In this document: positions 55,107 to 64,000 of the stretch, in pieces | Position numbering within the stretch: position 1 is the stretch's first letter | How the letters are laid out: each line of letters starts with the position of its first letter | Assembly (NCBI GenBank): GCA_031835245.1 | Contig: JAVKOQ010000007.1 | Location: 324,001-388,000, forward strand | Source of the DNA: Balamuthia mandrillaris | Lineage: Eukaryota > Discosea > Longamoebia > Balamuthiidae | Direction: 5' to 3' | DNA length: 64,000 nucleotides | Notes under the pieces: generated by a model | Database searches by the model: none | What the model saw: the letters and a program-made list of their open reading frames with translations, nothing else | What the model was told of the DNA's origin: nothing | Made by a program: the position numbers and the translations under genes

Positions 55107-57328
55107 TCATTTATGGGATACGGCACCGAATCCACAAAGTCTCAACACGAAAGGAAGAGACCCATCATCGAGCCGGGCCCGGAGCTTGGAAGGAAGCATG
55201 AGAAGTAATCCGCCTTCTTTGCAATGGACCCACTCCACGGGTACGTAGTCCTTCTTTCCTGCAATTAGTTGCACGGAGCACTTCTCTTCTTCGCTGGTCG
55301 CGCAAACAGACGCTAAACGCAGCTTTTCATACCTCTTAGGTTCCGTTACGCAACAATACACCGTTTCTGCATTCTCCTCTTTGTCCTCTTCTATTTCGTT
55401 TTCTTCTCCTTCTCCTGGTTCTTCTTCTTCTTCTTCTTCTTCTTCTTCTTCTTCTTCTTCTTCTTGTTCTTCGTGTTCTGTATCTTGTTTTCCTTTTCCT
55501 TTTTCTTTTTCCTCTGCTTTGGATTCGTTTAGTTTTCTCTCTTGTGCTTTTCCCCCTTCGGTTTCTTCCAACTTTTGGCGTTTCACTTCGTTTCGCTTCG
55601 CTTTTTTCCCCTTGACGGTGAACCATGCTTCCGCGATTTCATCTCTCTGCAAGAGCCACGGCCTTGTGCCAAAGAGCGCCTCCCCGTTCACGCTCATCCA
55701 TTCTCCAATCTCCATCAAGGTTCGTTGCTCCACTTCTGGTATCGTTCCTTCGTGTTGGGTTTGGAGTTAGTGCAACGTCGTGCATAATAAACCCTAGCAC
55801 AACAAACCAACCATCAGCTCTCGGCCCAACGTTCAACAAAAAGTTGCCATTGCAAGCAATCACCCGAATCATGATGGCCAACACCGCCGCTGCGCTCTTC
55901 CAGTGACCCATCTCCTCGCTATGCTGTTCGTTATAACCCCACCCTCTGCTGAGCGTCATGCAGCATTCCCACTTTTTGTCAGCAAGAAGCGTGCCAGGGT
56001 CGAACCGATCTGCGTGGTTGCAAAAGGAGCCATGCACACCATCTGTGCCTCTTCCTGTTTTGTATTTGTTTTGTTTCAATGAGGCATAACACAACTACCC
56101 TCTTTATTTTTTCTCTTTCTCTTTCTCTTTCTCTTTCTCTTTCTCTTTCTCTTTCTCTTTCTCTTTCTCTTTCTCTTTCTCTTTCTCTTTCTCTTTCTCT
56201 TTCTCTTTCTCTTTCTCTTTCTCTTTCTCTTTCTCTTTCTCTTTCTCTTTCTCTTTCTCTTTCTCTTTCTCTTTCTCTTTCTCACTGAGCAACGTACCCC
56301 AACGATCGTTCACAACTACTGAATCCTTAACAGGACTACAGTTGAACAGCCATGCCAAAAACTCTTCGCTCTGCCAGTAGCTAGCAAAGAGAAAGAAAGA
56401 AGCGAAGGGAAAGAGAATACATCAGCGATGGAAACGGACAACAAAAGAAACGCCGTACGATGATTCCCGCTCCCAATGGCCATCGCCCCAAATGATATCG
56501 GGTTGATACCGCTCCACCAGTTCTTTCAGCTGGGGACGAACCACTTTCTCCACAAACTCTCTTTGCCCTTGCTCCCTTGCCTTCTTTCTCTTATCCGACA
56601 GATACAACGGATGAAACCACTCATACAAGGAATAGTAGACCCCAAAACGCAAACCTTGGGCGCGAACGGCGGCCGCGAGCTCTCCAACGAGATCCCTTTT
56701 GGGTCCGACGTTGCCCACATGCCAAGCCGAGGAGGGCGTCTCCGTGGGCCACAAGCAGAACCCCTCATGATGCTTGCTGGTGAGCACCACGTACTTGGCC
56801 CCGCTTTGTTGGAAGAGCGAGGCCCACTCCTTTTGGTTTTGGTTTGTGTCGGTGAGCAACGCTTTGTGTGCTGTGTGCACACGACGTACGTGAGGGAGCC
56901 ACTTGTCGGCGGTGAACAGGGGAGCAAACTGCCGATAGTCAAAGTGCTTGCCCCAGGTGCGGGCGTGGTGCTCCGCCGTTGCCTTGCCGTAGAGGAAAGT
57001 GTTCTTCAGCCGTTTCCAGTACCACTCGGACCCGTTGTCTATTGCGCCTTTCTTTTTGGCTTTGTCTCAGGTTTTAGCCACTGGGAAACCACAAAAGAAG
57101 AAAGGAGAGGAGAGGAGAGGGGAAGGAAGTGCCTTTGGAAGTGGAAAGCTGATGAAAAGCGGGAACGGAATAGACGCCCCAGTGCAGCATGATGCCAAAC
57201 TTGGCGCCGTCGAACCAAAGCGGCAGCGGACGTTGGTCCAACGATTGCCATGTCGGCTCAAAAGCACAAGTAGCTGAGGATGCACTGCCTGTGGAAAGAG
57301 ACTCTCGCTTCTTCTTTTGTTTCCTCAT
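55107..57328 (-). CDS. Alpha-L-fucosidase-like glycoside hydrolase (GH29)
   Basis: GH29 enzymes remove alpha-L-fucose by a retaining mechanism. The 5'-most exon seen has [20 protein letters not shown], the GH29 signature. The next has [57 protein letters not shown] and [11 protein letters not shown] with the likely nucleophile Asp. Then come VVVNDRWGT, and after a large satellite intron, [16 protein letters not shown]-terminal domain with an Asp/Glu/Lys-rich insertion ends near 55107. No signal peptide is visible; the codons upstream of 57281 end in a splice-acceptor-like CAG, so a first exon further upstream is likely but was not found. The first intron donor is unclear (possibly GC-AG). Part of the 5' region is duplicated at 62.2 kb. 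Confidence 0.8.
56106..56283. repeat. (CTTTCT)n hexamer satellite in fucosidase intron
   Basis: About 29 perfect hexamer copies. On the sense (minus) strand of the gene it is purine-rich (GAGAAA), opposite to the usual intron repeats here. Confidence 0.95.
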
Positions 57329-58095
57329 CTGTTTTCGAGGGCTTGGAGGGAAAATGGACTGGTCGCAACGAGGACAGGGAAACCTGCCCTGTTATATGCT
57401 CCAAAGTTTTCTTGGAAGAGATTCAGAGCATGCCTGTTTGGACACCGACACAAAAGCCCCGTCCGCTGTTAGTTCAACTGCACGGTCCAGCACCAGGTGT
57501 CACCGTGGGTTTGTAAGCTTCTTACCGGAGTGCACTCGTCACCTCTCTCCGCTGCTTCTCTGCTTTTGTGCTTCTCTCTGACACTATACCCAATCCCACA
57601 TGCTCTCTCTCTGCAGAGGAGGAGGCGATTGGGAGTGGCCTTCTCTACAGGACCGTTATAGAGGACATGTTTTAGCGTTCCGTCATGCTGGTGTTGCACG
57701 TGGATGCCTGCACTGACCTAAGAGTCTCTGCCGCATCGACAGATTGTGGGTGTAAGCCCTCAGGAGGAGACAAAACCCAAGGTAACACCTCACGCTGTTC
57801 CCCTTTGTCTCCGTGGGAAAATACATGACCTCCTCAACACTCATGTCCACCCCGCCGCAGGGGGCCACAAGATTGTGAGATAGGCCTCGGCAAACCGATC
57901 AGAATGCTTCACTGAACCTCGAAAAATTGATCAAACTCCTCATTGGTGGATGCTATAATGAATGCCCACTTTACCAATACTATTTCCATTTGTGGTTGGC
58001 CAGCTGGACTGGTTGTTAAATAATAGTCGTCAACACTGTGCTGAAACATACACGCACACGCACTATTCCAACAGACCAGCCCCAGGCTTACTACA
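57329..58095. other. Spacer between fucosidase and beta-propeller gene
   Basis: Overlapping short open frames on both strands show no family similarity. The stretch near 57905-57960 is a diverged relative of about 62600-62660 in the second copy. Otherwise this 0.77 kb and the matching 0.38 kb in copy B differ strongly, so one copy gained or lost sequence. Confidence 0.4.
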
Positions 58096-60168
58096 ATGCG
58101 TACGCATCTGTTACTCTCCGTGTGCGCCTTGCTCGGCGTGTTGGCTTTGGCAGCCAAGGGCCAGGAACTTGCGGCCGGTTGGAGCAAAGCCCACGGCGAC
58201 CTCCGCAACTCCAACGTGCACCCCACCACCGGAGCCATTCGTTCCCTTGCCAACACCGAGGTATCTCCCCCCACTTTCTGATTTTTCCATGGTTCTCCTC
58301 CACTTTTATTTCATCTCCAAGTTCAAACAACTCTGACCTTCAATTTTTTAATTCCACTCCTTGCTGGTGCTAACGGGACCCAGTGGGAAGTGTTGTTTGA
58401 AGCAAACTGGGAAAGTGCTGGAGTGGCTCATGATCAAGAAGGAAACAGCTACTTTCCTGCCACCAACACTCTTTTCCAGCTCAACAAAGAGGGAAACTGG
58501 ACCTCCGGCCCTTTGTCCACTGAATACCATTACGGCTTTCCCGCTGTGACTGACGACGGCAAAGTGGTGGTCCTTTCGGAAAGCTCTGTGGATGTCTTCG
58601 ACTTGGCCTCTCAGTCAAATATTTCCACTTCCTGGGACTCAATTGGCTTCCTGCTGTATGGTTCTTCTGCAGTCGTTGGTGCGTGCCTCTGCTTCTCTCT
58701 CTCTCTCTCGCTCTCTCCCTTGGTCTCTTGTTATGTTTACTCCACAAAAAAAACCATAGTGGACGGGTTGATCTATATACTGAACTCAGATGGAGAGATG
58801 ATGGTGTTCGACTTTGACCTCCAACAGCAAGCCTTCAACAATGCCTCCAGGTACTGGAATGGCTTGGATAACTTTGTTGAGTTTTGCACCCCCGCCACAG
58901 ATGGACAAGGCAACTTTTACTTCTACACCGAGTCCGAAAGCCCGAGCGTGGTGTTTGCCATCCGTTTCCCTGAGAATGAACTCCTGTGGAACAGATCCAT
59001 GGCCGAGTTGGACCCTTTCCCTGGCATGGGCCTATCCTATTTGACTGATGGCTCCCCTTCTCTCTCTGAGGACGGCACTCGCTTGTTTGTGGTATGTTTC
59101 TCTCTTGTTCTCCCTTCGTCGTTCTCTTCGGTTCAACCTGCCATTCACCTTCTTGCATTGACAACCTGTTGTTGTGCATGGTTTTTGCTGCAGACAATGA
59201 TTGATGGAGGAGTGGCGGCATTGGACACAAGCAACGGTGACCTGGTCTGGGCTACCGCCATTTCTGACATCGGAACAGGAGAATACTATGCGGAAAAGCT
59301 GGTGCCCACTGTGAGTCCTGTGGATGGGTATTTATAGACCACCTTCATGCTTGTCTCTCTCTTCAATGATGCATAACCCATCGCTTTCTTCCCCAGGACA
59401 ATCATCACCCACTGGCGTAACACCCAGAACAACTCTGTGGCGGTGGTCGGCCTGGATGCTGAAACTGGAGAGAAAGTCCATTTCGTAGAACTACTCCCTG
59501 GCTCTGTTACTGGCGTTGGTTCTCCGGGATCAGTCACTGCGGATGGGGTGTACTACCTCTCTGTTTACAGTGTGCTTGCGGCAGTGGACTTGGAAAGCTT
59601 CGAGGTGCTGTGGAGCCGCGAAGAAAGTAAGCCTAGCTATGAACGATCCATTTCCATCGCTGCTGATGGAAGCATCTACACCCCTCGTGAATGGGACTCC
59701 ATTGCTGTGCTGAGTGCGTCCCCTCCCCCCTCCCCCCCAACCTTCTAACCCCTTTTCCTTTATTTCCGCTCTCCCTCTCTCTCTCTCTTCCTTTGCTTTC
59801 TCTCTAATTGTTAACTATTTTTTTCCTGTTTGTCTGTAGGATGCAAGGAGAACTACGCCTTGGATGCCAGTGGAAAATGCAGCAAAAAGTGCGCCCATGC
59901 CAATGCCAGGTTCATCGGTAGGAACCTTTGTGGATATGACTGCGGTGAGGAGGTGGCCCTGCTGTTCCCTTTGGTGGAGCCTCTCTGTGGAGCTTGCCAA
60001 GAGAACCAGTATTGGTCCTCAGAGGAGCTGGTCTGTGAGGAGTGCCCTGATGGTTCAAGCAGCCCTGCTGGTTCCATCGGTGCTGATGCTTGCATGGAAG
60101 ACCCTGCCTCTTCTGAGGATGGTGATGGCTCTGGCAGCAACTACCTTCAATCAGCTTTCTGGTTTTAA
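58096..60168 (+). CDS. Secreted beta-propeller protein with Cys-rich C-terminus (copy A)
   Basis: Exons 58096-58260, 58384-58678, 58760-59091, 59194-59327, 59397-59713 and 59840-60168 join in phase to 523 residues. It opens with a signal peptide (MRTHLLLSVCALLGVLALAA, cut near KGQ). PQQ/quinoprotein-like propeller blades follow: GVAHDQEGNSYFPATNTLFQ, DGLIYILNSDGEMMVFDFD, TPATDGQGNFYFYTE, DGGVAALDTSNGDLVWATAI, AVVGLDAETGEKVHFVELLP, AADGSIYTPREWDSIAVL. The end is Cys-rich (CKENYALDASGKCSKKCAHA; CGACQENQYWSSEELVCEEC), like TNFR/EGF-type modules, with a Ser/Gly tail and short hydrophobic end that might be a GPI signal. The donor of intron 4 was placed at 59328 because only that joins DG/TIITHW in frame. 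Function is unknown, probably surface or secreted. Confidence 0.85.
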
Positions 60169-61330
60169 TAAAAACAACCACAATGAGTTCCTTTTCTGAA
60201 AGCCTCTGCTGTCATCCAGAGAGAAGGATGAGTTTGTTAATAGGGACAAACCCTGTAGATCAAGAAAGGGATGGCATGTAAACGACTCTGGGTTTATTCT
60301 CCTGAAAGGAGGTGTGGACCAAAGTGTGTGCTTTGAATGTGTTGCCAGGAAAAAGGGAAAATAAAAAGGTGTGAGAAAACTTGAGGTATCCAAGGAAAGT
60401 ATAATGAATCATTGGTTTTCCAACAAGTTGTTATTTTTTGTTATTGAGATTATGTTTGTTGTAGAGCCATTACCTATGCACTTTGCTCCTTTGAGGTTTA
60501 TTTTTTGCTTTGGAATGGTTGGCTGGCTTTAAGTAATAGTTATGTTTATAATATTGTCTTTGTTCTTTTCTTTGTCCCTTCTTTGGTCTTGTAAGATAAA
60601 GTAAGTAACACAAATTGTTGGAAAACTCTAACATAGTAGCTCTTCTTTCTGCTGAGTTCTCCTTCTGCCATTTACCTGAGGCAACCTCTCATCTTTTCCT
60701 TCTCCTTTCTTGCTGTTTCCTTTTTTCTCTCTCTTTTCCATTTTATGCTTTGTTCTTTTATAGATCTTTCTTTTAGTTTAAATACTGCCTCTCCCTGTTT
60801 CTTCTTCCATCCTCTTAGGACGACTTACAACTTACAGTTTACAACAAGATACTTTCATTATTAAGTATGTTTAGCTTAATTATATGTTTTATGTATTGTA
60901 ATTGGATATAATAGTAGAAATAAGTTTATACATTATAGGACAAACTGGAATACTTCTCTATACACTCTATTATAACATTTTCCTTTCAGTTAAAGGCTAT
61001 TTTTACTCTTGTTTACTTTCTTGCATTCTTGTGAGATTGGTCCAAGTCAATATCTCTCTTTTATAGAACTTAGGAACTTTCCTTTTTTCCTTTTAATGTG
61101 TGGCTTCTTTTGATCAGTTCTTTTTCTCATTCATTTTGTCTCTCTTGCTTTATCTTCTCTTTTCTTTTTTTCTCTTTCTTTTTTCTTGAAAAGTCAGGAC
61201 AAAAGGATTTTGTTTCTCTCATTGAGTGTGGTTGTAACTGTCACAACATTACATGGGTTTGGCCTTGGGTTGTGCCAATTCCTCTCTCTGGTACAATGTT
61301 CACAACTATGAAGGTTTATTATTGTTATGC
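60169..61330. other. AT-rich spacer, nothing recognised
   Basis: Begins with the AATAAA of the propeller gene (60168-60173). AT content is clearly higher than elsewhere in the window, with pyrimidine-rich runs and no open frame of interest on either strand. It may be relic or inserted DNA between the two tandem copies. Confidence 0.4.
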
Positions 61331-61339
61331 AGCAGCTTA

Positions 61340-62150
61340 AGTCATGAGTTGGAAACCACCTCTTTCTCTGGTTCTGACTGTACCAAGAGCGAACAGTTCA
61401 CAGCTGAGACAATAGTGTTCCCTACTTGGTAGGTGGGTAACCCGGACATGGCCGAGTTCCTGCAGCTTAGCAATCCACCTCTCCAACTTGCTGGAAGGGT
61501 TATTCTGGGAGAACAGCCACTACAGCAACGAGTGGTTAGTGACGACACATTCTAGCTGCTGAGGAAAGCAACGGCCATATACTGCAGGTAGAAGACAAGG
61601 GGCTCCTTCTCGAATTGAGCTGTAGACCGGAACCTTTCCATCCTTCTTGATGACGACGATCACAGGGTGTCATACGTCAAGGTCTCCACCTGGAAGATAA
61701 CTTCCACAACGTCCTGGGTGATCAGTCACGGATGCAGGAGGGATGCCCTGAACCTCGCCAGAGATGGGGAAGGACAACGGCATTCAAAGACCAGCGATGA
61801 GCCTCTGGGCGAGAAAAAAACAACAACGACAGCAGTTTGGGCAATGGTGGGAAGCAGAAGCGACCCTTTTGTTATAACTGTAAATCGGAAGAGCACTGGA
61901 CACTCAAGCGTGTTACGAAACGTGTCAAAGACCGTTCGTCCGGAGGTTTCCAAGCTACATTATCTTTGCAGTTGCTCGGTCACGATGCTGCAAGCAGTTG
62001 GGAAGTTGTGTTTTCGTCTCCGTGGGGTTATTTGGACGCCACCTTTCGTCCGCTCTGGCTCGAGGAAGCGGCGAACTACGCCACGGTTGTAGTGAAGTTT
62101 TCCTTCAAAGTAAAGGATCTAATCCTGCTTACTCCAGCCAGCACATGCCG
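61340..62150. mobile_element. Ty3/Gypsy-type LTR retrotransposon fossil
   Basis: The minus strand of about 61340-61660 resembles the RNase H and following part of a Ty3/Gypsy polyprotein (a NHSLL and NPSSKLERWIAKLQE type pattern). The plus strand near 61840-62000 has a Gag-like CCHC zinc-knuckle pattern. The two parts lie in opposite orientation, so this is a rearranged or composite remnant. It is short and broken in several places; no LTRs were recognised. It looks old. Confidence 0.6.
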
Positions 62151-62212
62151 GTAAATTGGGAACATTGACTGTTGCTCTATAGGGTGTGTTGAGAGGGGTG
62201 TTTGGTGCACAG

Positions 62213-62458
62213 GAGAGCAAACTGCCGATAGTCAAAGTGCTTGCCCCAGGTGCTCCGCCGTTGCCTTGCCATAGAGAAAAGTGTTCTTCAGCCGTTTCCA
62301 GTACCACTCGGACCCGTTGTCTATTGCGCCTTTCTTTTTGGCTTTGTCTCTGGTTTTAGCCACTGGGAAACCACGAAAGAAGAAAGGAGAGGAGAGGGAA
62401 GGAAGTGCCTTTGGAAGTGGAAAGCTGATGAAAAGCGGGAATGGAATAGATGCCCCAT
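62213..62458 (-). pseudogene. Duplicated fragment of the fucosidase 5' region
   Basis: Nearly identical to 56927-57184: the same exon with [20 protein letters not shown], the same intron, and part of the first exon. It lacks a short block found in copy A (around GCGGGCGTGGTG) and stops before the KFGIMLHWG codons are complete. With no downstream exons it cannot encode an enzyme. It marks one end of the tandem segmental duplication. Confidence 0.9.
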
Positions 62459-62833
62459 AAATCATTGGATCAGAGGGGCAGCGAACTTGTCTCCGCTTCT
62501 GGTCAGTGAAAAACTTATGGCGCTACCAGGAGAGCTCCAAGTCCGAGGGGTAATGCCTAAAAGACGATCTAATGGGGTATTCCAATATTACCCGCTGCTA
62601 CATCGGAATGCTTCCGTTTTCCTTGAAAGTCTATTCTCTTTCCTCATTGGTGGGTTCTATCATTAATGTTTGGCTTTTCCGATAACAGGAACTCCGTTGG
62701 TTCGGATTGGTGCATCGCATTGCCGCTAACATGACCACCTTATAGGCTGAAAAAACACTTTTTATATTGCTTTTTTTTTGTTGCCTATTGTGCTGAAACA
62801 CACACACAATTCTAACAAACCTCCCTTACTACA
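62459..62833. other. Spacer before propeller copy B
   Basis: The counterpart of 57185-58095 but less than half as long. The last 50 bases are again similar to copy A (ACACGCAC/ACACACAC, then TTACTACAATGCGTACG). No gene was seen. Confidence 0.4.
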
Positions 62834-63420
62834 ATGCGTACGCGTCTGTTACTCTTCGTGTGCGCCTTGCTCGGCGTGTTGGCTTTGGCAGCCAAGGGCC
62901 AGGAACTTGCGGCCGGTTGGAGCAAAGCCCACGGCGACCTCCGCAACTCCAACGTGCACCCCACCACCGGAGCCATTCGTTCCCTTGCCAACACCGAGGT
63001 ATCTCCCCCACTTTCTGATTTTTCCATGGTTCTCCTCCACTTTTATTTCATCTCCAGGTTCAAACAACTCTGACCTGCATTTTGTTTCTTAATCCCTTGC
63101 TGGCTCTTCCGGGGCTCAGTGGGAAATATTGTTTGAAGCAAACTGGGAAAATGGTGGAGTAGCCCATGATCAAGAAGGAAACAGCTACTTTCCTGCCACC
63201 AACACTCTTTTCCAGCTCAACAAAGAGGGAAACTGGACCTCCGGCCCTTTGTCCACTGAATACCATTACGGCTTTCCCGCTGTGACTGACGACGGCAAAG
63301 TGGTGGTCCTTTCGGAAAGCTCTGGATGTCTTCGACTTGGCCTCTCAGTCAAACATTTCCGCCTCCTGGGACACCATTAGCTGGCATCTGTATGGTTCTT
63401 CTGCAGTCGTTGGTGCGTGC

Positions 63421-63516
<96 letters not shown>

Positions 63517-64000
63517 TGGTCTCTTGTTATGTTTACTCCACAAAAAAAACCATAGTGGACGGGTTGATCTATATACTGAACTCAGATGGAGAGATGATGG
63601 TGTTCGACTTTGACCTCCAACTGCAAGCCTTCAACAATGCCTCCAGGTACTGGAATGGCTTGGATAACTTTGTTGAGTTTTGCACCCCTGCCACAGATGG
63701 ACAAGGCAACTTTTACTTCTACACCGAGTCCGGAAGCCCTGGCGTGGTGTTTGCCATCCGTTTCCCTGAGAATGAACTCCTGTGGAACAGATCCATGGCC
63801 GAGTTGGACCCTTTCCCTGGCATGGGCCTATCCTATCAGACCGATGGCTCCCCTTCTCTCTCCGAAGATGGCACACGCTTGTTTGTGGTATGCTTCTCTC
63901 TTGTTCTCCCTTCGTCGTTCACCATCCACCTTCTTGCATTGACAACCTGTTGTTGTGCATGGTGTTTACTTGCAGACAATGATTGATGGAGGAGTGGCGG
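62834..64000 (+). pseudogene. Beta-propeller gene copy B, frameshifted and cut by the window end
   Basis: A tandem paralog of the gene at 58096. Exon 1 (62834-62998) encodes the same signal peptide with two substitutions (MRTRLLLFVCALLG). Exon 2 starts with WEILFEANWENGG and is nearly identical until GAAAGCTCTG, where copy A's GTGGATG reads GGATG: two bases are missing near 63323 and the frame reads into a stop. Downstream exon 3 (from about 63557) and the start of exon 4 remain nearly identical to copy A. Intron 2 has expanded to about 90 bases of (CT)n. Either it is a young pseudogene or the deletion is an assembly error. Confidence 0.75.
63424..63513. repeat. (CT)n expansion in copy B intron 2
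   Basis: About 44 CT dinucleotides, against a tract of roughly 20 bases at the same place in copy A (58693-58715). Confidence 0.95.

Noticed and set aside
57469-57868. Candidate signal-peptide exon of the fucosidase
   Set aside because: Short minus-strand frames here contain no signal-like segment and no convincing donor.
1-64000. CRISPR arrays, bacterial operons, tRNA genes
   Set aside because: Tandem repeats are simple microsatellites without spacers. Genes have introns and alternate in strand. No TPsiC-box plus cloverleaf arrangement was found.

Overview
The window is nuclear DNA of a gene-dense, intron-rich eukaryotic microbe, most likely an amoebozoan of the Acanthamoeba/Balamuthia type. 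The 5S rRNA gene at 40470-40588 closely resembles the Acanthamoeba 5S as I remember it. The gene set is typical of a motile amoeba (WASH, RhoGAP-PH, talin-like FERM/PH, DEP-PH-CRAL-TRIO), as are the short GT-AG introns with (CT)n tracts on the sense strand. No alignment could be run, so the taxon is an inference.

Layout. 1-6.6 kb: a RhoGAP-PH gene (-, cut by the window edge) divergent from TELO2 (+). 6.6-11.2 kb: a C-type-lectin-like type I membrane protein (-) and an unrecognised low-complexity protein (-). 11.2-13.8 kb: inorganic pyrophosphatase (+), convergent with an unrecognised Asn-rich protein (-). 14.2-19.1 kb: a neutral sphingomyelinase whose open frame runs without a stop into a long-chain acyl-CoA synthetase-like module with degraded catalytic motifs (+). 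19.3-20.1 kb: an unknown multi-pass membrane protein (+). 20.3-24.3 kb: a membrane-anchored DEP/PH/DEP/CRAL-TRIO protein (-), divergent from RTF2 (+, 24.5-25.9 kb). 26.1-29.4 kb: a FERM-F0/F1 plus PH adaptor (-), divergent from WASH (+, 30.4-32.5 kb). 32.8-40.0 kb: THOC2 (-). 40.5 kb: one 5S gene. 42.0-43.6 kb: UNC50 (+). 43.8-44.6 kb: RPS11 (-), divergent from HAUS5 (+, 45.0-48.4 kb). 48.5-49.6 kb: a SET-like protein (-). 50.0-52.8 kb: a second, more canonical ACSL (-). 53.5-54.9 kb: an unknown type I membrane protein (-). 55.1-57.3 kb: a GH29 fucosidase (-). 58.1-60.2 kb: a secreted beta-propeller protein (+). From 62.2 kb to the window end lies a diverged tandem copy of the fucosidase 5' region plus the propeller gene. 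Ty3/Gypsy retroelement fossils lie between the two copies.

Most genes are unrelated housekeeping or cytoskeletal loci. Two themes recur. Lipid biology appears in the sphingomyelinase-ACSL fusion, the second ACSL and the CRAL-TRIO protein. Actin and membrane signalling appears in WASH, RhoGAP and FERM/PH. Promoters share two candidate motifs, clustered TGTCGACA palindromes and CCTAATAG/CTATTAGG. The best candidates for something undescribed are the sphingomyelinase-pseudo-ACSL fusion, an inverted copy of a THOC2 exon segment inside a THOC2 intron, and a PH domain apparently split by an inserted DEP domain. Exon joins were worked out by eye from GT-AG sites, reading phase and family similarity. 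Those given as coordinates are phase-consistent unless stated otherwise.
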